A stretch of 64,000 nt of DNA, taken from Amorphus coralli DSM 19760 (GTDB lineage: Bacteria; Pseudomonadota; Alphaproteobacteria; Rhizobiales; Amorphaceae). Each line of letters starts with the position of its first letter. Positions within the stretch are counted from its first letter, which is position 1. Both the position numbers and the translations under genes were made by a program. The notes under the pieces were generated by a model. The model had not been told where the DNA came from. It searched no databases and saw only the letters and a program-made list of their open reading frames with translations. Positions 7,285 through 15,253 of the stretch are shown here, in pieces. Where the stretch lies: the NCBI RefSeq assembly GCF_000374525.1, contig NZ_KB894571.1:124001-188000 (forward strand). Reading direction: 5' to 3'.

Positions 7285-8778
7285 ATGTCCGAAACAACCT
7301 ACGACCTTCCCGACGGCCGCCTTTTCGTGGGCGGCAAGTGGGAGACCGGATCGGGCGCCGAGATCGTCTCGACCTTTTCCCATGACGGCTCGGAAAACCG
7401 CCGCCTGTCAGGCGCGTCCGTCGAGGACGGGCTGCGCGCCATCGCGCGCGCCAAGGCCGCCCAGTCCGATCCTGCCTGGCTCGATCTCCTGCCGCACCAG
7501 CGGGCGCGCTACCTGGCTCGTATCGCCGACGGCATCGAGGCGAACGTCGACCGGATCTCCTACATCCAGACCCGCGACACCGGGAAGACGCGGACCGAGA
7601 CCACCGCGCTCGCCATGTCGGCGGCCGGGACCTTCCGCTACTTTGCGGCTGTCCTGGAAACCGCCGACGAGGACCTGACCGCGCGTCGTGGCGACTGTCT
7701 CACCCTGTCGGTTCACGAGCCGATCGGTCTCGTCGGCGCGATCACGCCGTGGAATTCCCCGATCGCGTCCGACGCCCAGAAGGTCGCCCCGGCGCTCGCC
7801 GCCGGGAACGCCGTGCTCCTGAAGCCGTCGAGCTGGTCGCCACTGGTCTCGCTGGAGCTGGCCCGCATCATCGAGGAGGCCGGCCTGCCCGAAGGCCTCT
7901 TCTCCGTCCTGCCGGGCTCGGGCCGCGAAATCGGAAACCTCCTTGTGGAGCATCCGGACATCGGCCGCATTTCCTTCACCGGCGGCACCGAAACCGGCCG
8001 GCGCATCGGCGAGCAGGCCGGACGCAAGCTCATGCCGCTGTCGCTGGAGCTTGGCGGCAAGTCGCCGACCATCGTCTTTTCCGATGCCGACATGGACCAG
8101 GCCATCGCCGGCGTCCTGTTCGGTATCTTCTCGTCCAGCGGCCAGTCGTGCATCGCCGGCTCGCGCCTGTTCGTCGCGCGCGAGATCTACGACACGTTCG
8201 TCGCGCGCCTGGTCGAGGCGACGGAGAAGCTCGTCGTCGGCTCGCCCTTCGAAGCTGCGACACAGGTCGCGCCGCTGGTGACCTTCGAGCATCGAGAGGC
8301 TGTCGAGGCCTACATCGCGCTCGCCCGCGAGGAAGGCGGTCGCGTGCTGACCGGCGGCGAGCGCCCGGAAGGCGACGCCTATGCCCAGGGAGCCTACCTG
8401 AAGCCGACCATCATCGAGGGTCTGACCAATGACAGCCGCACCTGCCGGGAGGAGATCTTCGGGCCGGTCCTGGTCGTGCTGCCCTTCGAGGACGAGGCCG
8501 ACGTGATTGCGCAGTCCAACGACAACGACTACGGGCTGGCCTGCGGCATCTGGACGAAGGACTTTGCCCGGGCCTGGCGGCTGGCGCGCGCCATCGACGC
8601 CGGGACCGTCTGGATCAACACCTACAAGCAGTTCTCCATCTCGACGCCGTTCGGCGGCGACGGGGCGAGCGGCATCGGACGCGAGAAGGGACGCCAGGGC
8701 ATGCGGGTCTACCAGCGCCAGAAGGCGATCTACCACGGCCTCGGCGATGGCCCCCTGCCCTGGGCGCGCCTGTCATGA
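7285..8778 (+). CDS. NAD(P)-dependent aldehyde dehydrogenase
   Basis: 497 aa. The ATG at 7285 is chosen over the GTG one codon earlier because GAGGAAG lies just upstream. All family landmarks are present: Asn157 (PWNSP), Lys180 (LLKPSSW), Glu255 (LELGGKSP) and the nucleophile Cys289 (SGQSCIAGSR). Similar to betaine/hydroxymuconic semialdehyde dehydrogenases. Next to an extradiol dioxygenase and a C-C hydrolase candidate, it may oxidise the ring-fission semialdehyde or an aldehyde released by the ThDP enzyme. Its stop overlaps the next start. Confidence 0.92.
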   Translation: MSETTYDLPDGRLFVGGKWETGSGAEIVSTFSHDGSENRRLSGASVEDGLRAIARAKAAQSDPAWLDLLPHQRARYLARIADGIEANVDRISYIQTRDTGKTRTETTALAMSAAGTFRYFAAVLETADEDLTARRGDCLTLSVHEPIGLVGAITPWNSPIASDAQKVAPALAAGNAVLLKPSSWSPLVSLELARIIEEAGLPEGLFSVLPGSGREIGNLLVEHPDIGRISFTGGTETGRRIGEQAGRKLMPLSLELGGKSPTIVFSDADMDQAIAGVLFGIFSSSGQSCIAGSRLFVAREIYDTFVARLVEATEKLVVGSPFEAATQVAPLVTFEHREAVEAYIALAREEGGRVLTGGERPEGDAYAQGAYLKPTIIEGLTNDSRTCREEIFGPVLVVLPFEDEADVIAQSNDNDYGLACGIWTKDFARAWRLARAIDAGTVWINTYKQFSISTPFGGDGASGIGREKGRQGMRVYQRQKAIYHGLGDGPLPWARLS

Positions 8779-9575
8779 CCGCGCGCGGGGACAGCGGACC
8801 GATGGATACGAGCGGAGCGATTGCCATGCTGGAAGGCCGGTCGATCGTCATCACCGGCGCAGGCGGCGGCCTTGGGCGTGAAATCGCCCTCGACTGTGCC
8901 CGTCGCGGCGCCTACGTGATCCTCGCCGATCTCGACGAGGCGCGCTGCCTGGAGACGGCCGACGCGGTGGGCGCCGCAGGCCATTCCTGCGAGGCGCACG
9001 TCATCGATCTCGGCGACCCTGCATCCATCGACCGCTTCGCGACCACGCTCGCCGGCGAGCGCGACCAGCTGCACGGGCTCGTCAACAACGGCGCCATCGC
9101 CACCGGCATCGGCGGCATCGGCTTCCGCGACGTTGATATCGAGACCTTCGACAAGGTGCAGCGCGTCAACGTGCGCGGCACCTGGCTGATGATCCGCGCG
9201 ATGGCACCGCTGCTTATCGCCTCGGGCAGCGGCCGTATCGTCAACCTCGCCTCCGACACCGCGCTGTGGGGCGCGCCGAATCTGATCTCCTACACGGCCT
9301 CGAAGGGGGCGGTGATGGCGATGACCCGGTCGCTCGCCCGTGAACTCGGTCCCGACCGGGTGGGTGTCACGGCCGTGGCGCCCGGCATCCTGACGACGGC
9401 CTCGACGGAGTATGTGCCCGAGCATCGGCACACGCTGTACGAGACCGGCCGCGCCGTCCCCGGACCGCAGAGCCCCGACGAGGTGGTCGGCACGATCTCG
9501 TTCCTGCTGTCGCAGGATGCGCTGACGCTCACCGGCCAGACGCTGCCCGTCAACAACGGCTTCGTCTTCAACTGA
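8775..9575 (+). CDS. SDR-family NAD(P)-dependent oxidoreductase
   Basis: 266 aa classical SDR. Cofactor motif TGAGGGLG (27-34), LVNNGA around 103, and an intact catalytic set Ser160, Tyr173 and Lys177 (SYTASKGAV). The ATG at 8775 overlaps the aldehyde dehydrogenase stop; in-frame ATGs at 8802 and 8826 are alternatives and would remove a non-conserved N-terminal tail. Unlike the SDR at 3984 this one should be an active dehydrogenase/reductase. Substrate unknown. Confidence 0.88.
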   Translation: MTARGDSGPMDTSGAIAMLEGRSIVITGAGGGLGREIALDCARRGAYVILADLDEARCLETADAVGAAGHSCEAHVIDLGDPASIDRFATTLAGERDQLHGLVNNGAIATGIGGIGFRDVDIETFDKVQRVNVRGTWLMIRAMAPLLIASGSGRIVNLASDTALWGAPNLISYTASKGAVMAMTRSLARELGPDRVGVTAVAPGILTTASTEYVPEHRHTLYETGRAVPGPQSPDEVVGTISFLLSQDALTLTGQTLPVNNGFVFN

Positions 9576-9595
9576 GCGCGAGAGGAGAGGCAACC

Positions 9596-10867
9596 GTGAG
9601 CGTGACCATCGCCATTGTCGGCGCCGGACCGTCGGGCTGCTACCTCGCCCAGGCGCTCGGCAAGCTGCGCGATGACCTGGCAATCGACATCATCGACCGG
9701 ATGCCGGTGCCCTACGGGCTGGTCCGGTACGGAGTCGCCCCCGATCACCAGGGCACCAAGGGCGTCATCCGACAGTTTGCCCGGCTGTTCGAGCGCGAAG
9801 GCGTTGGCTTCGTCGGCAACCTCAGGATCGGAGACCCGGAACACGGTGCCGACCTGACCCTGGACGAGCTGCGCGACCTCTACGACGTGGTGGTGCTTGC
9901 GACTGGCCTCTCCGCCGACCGGACCCTCGGCGTTCCCGGCGAAGAGCTCGAAGGGGTGTTCCGCGCCGGCACGCTGACCCGACACTGGAACGACCATCCC
10001 GACGAGGCGGCCCACAACCCGGCCCTCGGCGAACGGGTGGTGATCGTCGGCAACGGCAATGTCGCCATCGACATCCTGCGCATCCTCGCCAAGGAGACCC
10101 ACGAATTCGAGGGCTCGGATTTCGGCGACCACCACGCCACCCGGCTCGAGCAGACCGCGGTACGCACCATCGACATTGTCGGCCGCTCGCCCGCGGCCCA
10201 CGCGAAGTTCGATCCGGTCATGATCCGCGAACTCGGCAAGCTCTCGGGCGTGCGGATCGTGGTTGAGGACCTGGATGACGCGACGGAGGGCGAGGACAAG
10301 CGGCTCGCCGCGCTGCGCGAAATCGATGGCCACGGCGCGGCCGACGCGGCAAAGACCGTCACCTTCCGCTTCGGCTGGGCGCCGGAGCGCGCCGCCGGAA
10401 CGGACGGCCGCGTGACGGAGATGCATTTCCACAATGCGAGCGACGGCGCGGAACTGGTCCTTGCCTGCGACAGCGTCATCACCGCCATCGGCTTCGAGGA
10501 CGACACGTCGATGAACCGGAGCGGCCTGGTCGGTCGCGCCAGCGATGCGGAGGCCGGCGTCGTGGAGCCCGGCCTCTATCTTGCCGGCTGGTTCAAGCGC
10601 GGGCCTCGCGGCACGATTCCGGAGAACCGGGCCGACGCCCAGGCGCTTGCCAAGCGGATCGCGGCCGATCTCGAGGCCGCCCCGCCCAGCGGCACCCGGC
10701 CGGGTGCGACGGCGCTGCGCTCGCGCTTCGACACCATTACCGATTATGAGGGCTGGCTCAGGATCGACGCCGCCGAGACGGCCGACCTTCCCGATGCACG
10801 CTGCCGGCGCAAACTCACCCGCGTCGAGGACATGCTGGCCGCCGCCCGCGCCAAAACGGAGACCTGA
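9596..10867 (+). CDS. Ferredoxin/flavodoxin-NADP+ reductase, adrenodoxin-reductase type
   Basis: 423 aa. The FAD motif is at the N-terminus (AIVGAGPSGCYLAQAL) followed by PVPYGLVRYGVAPDHQGTK, diagnostic of adrenodoxin reductase/FprA. A second dinucleotide motif is VIVGNGNVAIDILRIL, and the C-terminal GWFKRGPRGTIPENRADA is also family-typical. GTG start preceded by AGAGGAGAGG. It sits two bases before a flavodoxin gene, so the two probably form an NADPH-flavoprotein-flavodoxin electron chain for an oxygenase, as in P450cin systems. No P450 or Rieske oxygenase is in the window. Confidence 0.92.
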   Translation: MSVTIAIVGAGPSGCYLAQALGKLRDDLAIDIIDRMPVPYGLVRYGVAPDHQGTKGVIRQFARLFEREGVGFVGNLRIGDPEHGADLTLDELRDLYDVVVLATGLSADRTLGVPGEELEGVFRAGTLTRHWNDHPDEAAHNPALGERVVIVGNGNVAIDILRILAKETHEFEGSDFGDHHATRLEQTAVRTIDIVGRSPAAHAKFDPVMIRELGKLSGVRIVVEDLDDATEGEDKRLAALREIDGHGAADAAKTVTFRFGWAPERAAGTDGRVTEMHFHNASDGAELVLACDSVITAIGFEDDTSMNRSGLVGRASDAEAGVVEPGLYLAGWFKRGPRGTIPENRADAQALAKRIAADLEAAPPSGTRPGATALRSRFDTITDYEGWLRIDAAETADLPDARCRRKLTRVEDMLAAARAKTET

Positions 10868-10869
10868 CG

Positions 10870-11331
10870 ATGGACATCACGATTCTCTACGGGACGGAGA
10901 CCGGCAACGCGGAAATGCTGTCGGAGGACATCCAGTCCCACCTGGAAGGCGACCACTCCGTTGAACTCTCCAACCTCTCCGACTTCGATCCCGGCTCGTT
11001 CGACAAGAACCGGTTCTACATCGTCGTGTGCTCCACCTACGGCGACGGCGAGCTTCCCGCCTCCGCCCAGCCTTTCGCAGAGGCGATGGAAGCCGCGAAG
11101 CCGGATCTCGCCGGCATCCATTTCGCCATCTTCGGGATGGGCGACATGGAATACGAAGAGACCTTCAACAACGGCTCCAAGCGCATGGAGGACCTGTTGA
11201 CCGCCCACGGCGCCAAGAAGGTCGGCGAACGGATCACCCACGACGCCTCGAGCTCCGACCTGGCGGAAGATCTCGCCATGGACTGGGCCGACGCCCGCGT
11301 TGCCGAGGCGGCCGGCCTGGTCGAGGCCTGA
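10870..11331 (+). CDS. Flavodoxin
   Basis: 153 aa, the normal size of a short-chain flavodoxin. The FMN phosphate loop is YGTETGNAEM (residues 7-16). The isoalloxazine-flanking loops are CSTYGDGELP and FGMGDMEYEETFNNGSKR. It starts two bases after the reductase gene, implying co-translation and a reductase/flavodoxin pair. The expected acceptor is a P450 or another oxygenase elsewhere in the genome (inference). Confidence 0.93.
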   Translation: MDITILYGTETGNAEMLSEDIQSHLEGDHSVELSNLSDFDPGSFDKNRFYIVVCSTYGDGELPASAQPFAEAMEAAKPDLAGIHFAIFGMGDMEYEETFNNGSKRMEDLLTAHGAKKVGERITHDASSSDLAEDLAMDWADARVAEAAGLVEA

Positions 11332-11401
11332 GCGGCGCCATCTCGACCGCCGCGCAATCAGCGGTTACACCTCGCCGACCATGTTTCCGGCGAGGGACGA
11401 G

Positions 11402-12190
11402 ATGGACCGCGACAAGCCGACCGCCTACGAGGTGCCCCCGGTCAAACGGGCGATCGCCGTCCTCAAATATGTCGGCGCCGGCAACAGCTGCGCCAACATC
11501 TCGCGCGCCGCCAAGGATCTCTCCATCAACCGCACCACCCTGATCCGGCTTCTGCACACGCTGCGGGAGGAACGGATGATCGAGGAGCGCGACGAGAATG
11601 CCGGCTACCGGCTGGGTCTCGGTCTGATCGGACTGGCGACGGAATCCATGAACGGGCGCGACGTCATCCAGGTCGGGCGCCCCCGTCTCGCGACGCTCGC
11701 CACCACCATCGGCCTGTCCGCCCATCTCGGGGTGCTCGATGGCCACGAGGTGATCTACCTGGTGCGCGAATCCCCCAACTCCCACCTCGTCTCCAACGTC
11801 CGCGAGGGGACGCGTCTGCCGGCCCATGCCACCACGATGGGGCGCATCATTCTCGCCTATCTGCCTGAAGACGAGCTGGCGGCGCTTTACCGGGACGCGC
11901 CGATGGAGGGTTTCACCGATCGTACGGCCACCAGCTTCGAGGCTTTGACCGAGCAGATCGCCGCCGACCGCGCGACCGGGATCGCCTGGAGCGCGGCGAA
12001 CTTCGAGCCGGGGATCGGCTCCTGCGCCTGCGCCGTGTTCGACCACCGCGATCGGCCGGTGGCGGCGATCAACGTGTCCGGCCCCGAGCACGTCTTCCGC
12101 CAGGACGAATCCAGGCTTGCCGTGATCGGCGATGCCGTGCAGGCCACCGCGCGGGAGATCTCCGAGCGGCTCGGCCACCGCCCCGCCTGA
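11402..12190 (+). CDS. IclR-family transcriptional regulator
   Basis: 262 aa. An N-terminal winged helix (VPPVKRAIAVLKYV and ISRAAKDLSINRTTLIRLLHTL) is followed by the IclR effector domain (LATTIGLSAHLGVLD, GTRLPAHATTMGRI, FEPGIGSCACAVFD). The ATG at 11402 has GAGGGACGAG in front; an in-frame ATG at 11381 is less likely. It is closely similar to the IclR protein at 14159-15001: long identical stretches such as SNVREGTRLPAHATTMGRI occur in both. About 70 bp separate it from the flavodoxin, so it may be the last gene of the operon. Confidence 0.92.
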   Translation: MDRDKPTAYEVPPVKRAIAVLKYVGAGNSCANISRAAKDLSINRTTLIRLLHTLREERMIEERDENAGYRLGLGLIGLATESMNGRDVIQVGRPRLATLATTIGLSAHLGVLDGHEVIYLVRESPNSHLVSNVREGTRLPAHATTMGRIILAYLPEDELAALYRDAPMEGFTDRTATSFEALTEQIAADRATGIAWSAANFEPGIGSCACAVFDHRDRPVAAINVSGPEHVFRQDESRLAVIGDAVQATAREISERLGHRPA

Positions 12191-12210
12191 CCCGACGTCC
12201 CGACAGCAGA

Positions 12211-12242
12211 AAGCCGCGCCTCCGGGCAGGAGACGCGGCTTG
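12211..12242. terminator. Hairpin terminator between convergent genes
   Basis: AAGCCGCG at 12211 and CGCGGCTT ending near 12241 form a stem extended by CTCC/GGAG with one mismatch, loop GGGC. It lies between the convergent IclR (ends 12190) and bicupin (ends 12272) genes. Flanking A/T runs are short, so it may be a weak bidirectional terminator. Confidence 0.6.
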
Positions 12243-12271
12243 GTCAGTTCACAGCCTTTGCGAAGCGCGGA

Positions 12272-13222
12272 TCAGGCCTTTTCGTAGACCACGGTCTCCG
12301 GTTCGGCGTCGCCGACGATGTACCAGACGGTGGCGGCGCCGGCGCCGTTGTTGCGGAACCAGTGCGGCTGACCGGCCGGGGTCTTCACCAGGTCGCGCGG
12401 GCCGAGCTCGACCTCGACCGTTTCGCCATTCTCTTCCCAGCCGACGGTCAGCGAGCCCTCGAGCACCAGGAAGGCGTCCTCGACTTCGCGGGTGAACGGC
12501 TTGACGCCCACGCCGGACGGCACGCCCAGCATCTCCTTGCGGCAGGTATCGTGATCGACGCCGCCCGGGCCGACATAGACCTTGCGGGTGAAGCCGGCGT
12601 CTTCCCAGTGCGTCTCCAGCTCGTTGTGGCGCACCACGTACTCCGCCATCAGCTTCTGGATCGGATGCTCGCCGTTGCGGTCGAAGGGCAGCGTCTTGCC
12701 GGGCTCGGCGCCGAACGAGCGGGCCAGCTCTGCCGGATGCTCCTTCGGATGGTAGTGGTAGACCGGCGGCAGCGGCTTGCCCACGTCCACGGAAATGGAC
12801 ATCAGCACCGGCTCGACGCCGTCGTTGCGGAAGCCGTGGCCGATCTCCCGGGCGTTCAGGATCATGTCCTTCGGGCCAAGGCGGACCTCGACGACCTCGC
12901 CGTCCTTCTCCCAGCCGACGATCAGCGCGCCGTCGATGATGAGGAAGGATTCCTCGATCTCGTGGGAGTGGCAGGCGGCGTACTTGCCCGGCTCCTTGTA
13001 GATCAGGCTGACGGTGAAGTGGTCGGGCTTCAGCGTCGTGGTGTCGCCAACCTTCGGCGAACCGCCGGCGCCGATATAGCGCATCTGGGCACGCTCGAGC
13101 TCCGGAAAGCCGGAATTGCTCGGGAAGGCGTTCCAGTCGAACTCCTTGTCCACGAAGCGGCCGACGTGCTGCAGCAGGCGCTGCTTGAGGTCGGCGGGCT
13201 GGGCGGCGGTCTGAATGTTCAT
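12272..13222 (-). CDS. Two-domain cupin protein (bicupin)
   Basis: 316 aa from the ATG at 13222, preceded by AGGAGAGGA. The first cupin carries a perfect motif 1 with metal ligands (G-x5-HSH-x3-E-x6-G in GKYAACHSHEIEESFLIIDG). The second cupin has the same fold motif but ligands replaced: KPFTREVEDAFLVLEG has Phe and Arg where the two His should be, and Asp for Glu. Its motif 2 (PAGQPHWFRN) retains His. Bicupins include gentisate dioxygenases and quercetinase-like enzymes; one metal site is the likely active centre. It is divergent from an IclR gene, which probably controls it. Confidence 0.82.
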   Translation of the reverse strand: MNIQTAAQPADLKQRLLQHVGRFVDKEFDWNAFPSNSGFPELERAQMRYIGAGGSPKVGDTTTLKPDHFTVSLIYKEPGKYAACHSHEIEESFLIIDGALIVGWEKDGEVVEVRLGPKDMILNAREIGHGFRNDGVEPVLMSISVDVGKPLPPVYHYHPKEHPAELARSFGAEPGKTLPFDRNGEHPIQKLMAEYVVRHNELETHWEDAGFTRKVYVGPGGVDHDTCRKEMLGVPSGVGVKPFTREVEDAFLVLEGSLTVGWEENGETVEVELGPRDLVKTPAGQPHWFRNNGAGAATVWYIVGDAEPETVVYEKA

Positions 13223-13278
13223 GGCGTCCTCTCCTCGTGGTCGGGCCGGGCAACTTGAAAACGACCCTAGCGCCAATC

Positions 13279-13315
13279 TGTTTTGCATGCGATACGATGT
13301 TTTACATACAAAACA
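13279..13315. promoter_or_regulatory. PcaU-like triple half-site operator between bicupin and iclR
   Basis: Three related 10-mers: TGTTTTGCAT (13279-13288), TGTTTTACAT (13298-13307) and ATACAAAACA (13306-13315, the reverse of TGTTTTGTAT). The last two form an imperfect palindrome and the first is a direct repeat 19 bp upstream. PcaU/PobR-type IclR proteins are known to use one palindrome plus a direct repeat of a 10-mer. It is in the 106-bp gap between the divergent bicupin and IclR genes. Confidence 0.65.
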
Positions 13316-13328
13316 CACGAGCATCCGC

Positions 13329-14153
13329 ATGACCGATCCCGTCCCGCCGACCGACAGCCAGGACCGCTATCTCGTGCCCGGGCTGATCAGGGGGCTGGAG
13401 GCCCTCAAGGCGTTCACCCCGGAGCGTCCGAACCTGACGCTCAGCGAGCTCGCGGCGTGCCTCGGCACCAGCCGCTCGGCCGCCTTCCGCACGGTTTACA
13501 CCCTCGCCCACATGGGTTGCCTCCTGCACGACAAGCGCACCCAGACCTATGCGCTCGGACCGGCCGTGCTGCGCCTCGGCTACGGCTATCTGGCGACCCG
13601 CGAACTGGTGGAGGTGGCCTATCCCGAGCTCGAGCGGCTGCGCGACGAGACCGGCTGGTCGGCCCACATGGGCATCCTCGACGGCACCTCGGTGCTTTAC
13701 GTGCTGCGCCTCCCCGCCCCGGCGCGCCTCACCGGTATCGTCCACGTGGGCAGCCGGCTGCCGGCCCGCAGCACCACCATGGGCCGCGTCCTGCTCGCCG
13801 ACCTGGAGGAAGAAACGCTGCTGTCGCTCTACCGGGCAGACACCCAGGCAGGCGGCCTTGCGGCGCCGGAGATGCTGTCCGGCGTGCTGGCCCAGTGGCG
13901 CGAGGATCGCGGTCGCGCCTGGGTGTCCCACGTCGGCGATTTCGAGGCCGGCATCGCCAGCATCGCCGCGCCGGTGCGCGACATGACCGACAGGGTCGTC
14001 GCGGCCATCAACCTGACGGCAAGCGCATCACCGGAGAATATCGGGGCCCTGGAGGACGGGCTGTCCGAGGCGATCGGACGCGCGGCGGCGCGCGTCTCCA
14101 CCCTGCTCGGCGGGCACTCCGATCGCGAAACGCCGGGCCGCGCTCAGCCTTGA
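13329..14153 (+). CDS. IclR-family transcriptional regulator, PcaR/PcaU-like
   Basis: 274 aa from the ATG at 13329; the longer frame upstream runs through the operator and is rejected. The wing-helix segment is LIRGLEALKAF..LTLSELAACLGTSRSAAFRTVYTLAHMG and the effector domain contains GWSAHMGILDG, GSRLPARSTTMGRVLL and DFEAGIASIAAPV. It differs from the two flanking IclR proteins and resembles the Pca/Pob subgroup of aromatic-acid regulators. Divergent from the bicupin gene across a three-half-site operator, so it likely controls that gene and itself. Confidence 0.92.
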   Translation: MTDPVPPTDSQDRYLVPGLIRGLEALKAFTPERPNLTLSELAACLGTSRSAAFRTVYTLAHMGCLLHDKRTQTYALGPAVLRLGYGYLATRELVEVAYPELERLRDETGWSAHMGILDGTSVLYVLRLPAPARLTGIVHVGSRLPARSTTMGRVLLADLEEETLLSLYRADTQAGGLAAPEMLSGVLAQWREDRGRAWVSHVGDFEAGIASIAAPVRDMTDRVVAAINLTASASPENIGALEDGLSEAIGRAAARVSTLLGGHSDRETPGRAQP

Positions 14154-14158
14154 TCGGA

Positions 14159-15001
14159 TCAGGCGTCGCTGAGCGCTGGCTGGCGCCGGTCGGCGGGGAC
14201 ATGGCCGAGCGAGGCGCTGAGCCGGTCGGCGGCCGCGCGCACCGCTTCCTCGATAGCGGCGGACCGCCCCTCGGCCGGCGCGAACAGCGCGTCCGGACCG
14301 CTGACGTTGATTGCCCCGGCGGCTCGGCCCAGATGGTCGAACACGGCGCAGGCACACGATCCGATGCCGAGCTCGAAGTTCGCGACGCTGCGCGCCAGGC
14401 CCAGGTCGCGGTCGACGGCAAGTTGTGTTTCCAGTTCGGCGAGCGTCGTCGGCGTCTTGGAGGTGTAGGATGCCAGGTCCGCCTCCGAATAGAGCGCATG
14501 CAGCTCCTCGGTGCTCAGCTGCGCGAGCAGGATCCGTCCCATTGTGGTCGCATGCGCTGGCAGACGGGTCCCCTCCCGAACGTTGGAGACCAGCTGCGCA
14601 TTCGGCGACTGGCGGGCGAGATAGACGATGTCACGCCCGTCCAGGACCGCGAAGTGCGCGGACAGGCCAAGCTCGCGCACCAGGCTCCACAGGACGGGTC
14701 GCGCCAGTTGCACCACGTCGCGCGCGTTCAGCGCGTCAGCGGCCAGAGCCAAAAACCCTGGTCCCAGCTGGTAACCGCCGGCGTCGTCGATCTCCTCGAT
14801 CAGCCGCTCTGCTTCCAGGGTCGCGATAAGCCGGATGAAGGTCGTCCGGTTGATGCCCAGCTCCTTCGCCGCCCTGGAGACGTTGCGGCAGCGGTTTCCG
14901 GCCGCGATGTAGCGCAGAAGCGCAAGCGCACGCTGCACGGGCGGTACGGTGTAGGTCGCACCGGCCGTAGCCCCGTCCTGCGCGTCATCTCTGCTGGTCA
15001 T
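14159..15001 (-). CDS. IclR-family transcriptional regulator
   Basis: 280 aa from the ATG at 15001; the frame continues further but lacks a credible start. HTH: VPPVQRALALLRYIAAG, VSRAAKELGINRTTFIRLIATL. Effector domain: LGLSAHFAVLDG, SNVREGTRLPAHATTMGRILL, FELGIGSCACAVFD, AINVSGPDALF. Many of these strings recur in the IclR protein at 11402, making the two paralogues. It is convergent with the preceding IclR gene (five-base gap) and divergent from the FAD monooxygenase, with operator-like repeats in the shared 252-bp intergenic region. Confidence 0.9.
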   Translation of the reverse strand: MTSRDDAQDGATAGATYTVPPVQRALALLRYIAAGNRCRNVSRAAKELGINRTTFIRLIATLEAERLIEEIDDAGGYQLGPGFLALAADALNARDVVQLARPVLWSLVRELGLSAHFAVLDGRDIVYLARQSPNAQLVSNVREGTRLPAHATTMGRILLAQLSTEELHALYSEADLASYTSKTPTTLAELETQLAVDRDLGLARSVANFELGIGSCACAVFDHLGRAAGAINVSGPDALFAPAEGRSAAIEEAVRAAADRLSASLGHVPADRRQPALSDA

Positions 15002-15124
15002 GATGATAGATCCGAAAGACGCCGGCGCGTCCGGCACCGGCAAGGCATCGTTGAATGGGCCAGGCGGCACGAACGGATCGATCCGGATCGAGTCGCCGGA
15101 TCGGCTTCGGCGCGACCCTAATCT

Positions 15125-15137
15125 GAACACCATGTCA
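15125..15137. promoter_or_regulatory. Degenerate copy of the IclR operator in front of iclR
   Basis: GAACACCATGTCA, close to the core GAACAYTATGTTCA found twice elsewhere in this island. A second GAACA (TGTGAACA) lies at 15141-15148. Placed 124 bp upstream of the minus-strand IclR gene it may serve autoregulation. The similarity is short, so confidence is limited. Confidence 0.35.
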
Positions 15138-15211
15138 TTTTGTGAACACCTCGACAACCGCAGCGGGCAGCCCCGCCGGCATTGACCACCTCCACCGAGA
15201 ATGACAAAATA

Positions 15212-15228
15212 GAACATTATGTTCAATA
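15212..15228. promoter_or_regulatory. IclR-type operator before FAD monooxygenase
   Basis: GAACATTATGTTCAATA. The first 13 bases are a perfect palindrome (GAACAT-T-ATGTTC). One base differs from the copy at 2113-2129 before the hydrolase operon. It is 25 bp upstream of the monooxygenase ATG. Two paralogous IclR genes nearby are the natural candidates to bind it. Confidence 0.65.
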
Positions 15229-15253
15229 TTGATCATTCAGGCGGAGGGGCACG

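Noticed and set aside
13283-15121. 612-codon plus-strand frame across two IclR genes
   Set aside because: Overlaps two convergent genes with clear HTH and effector domains.
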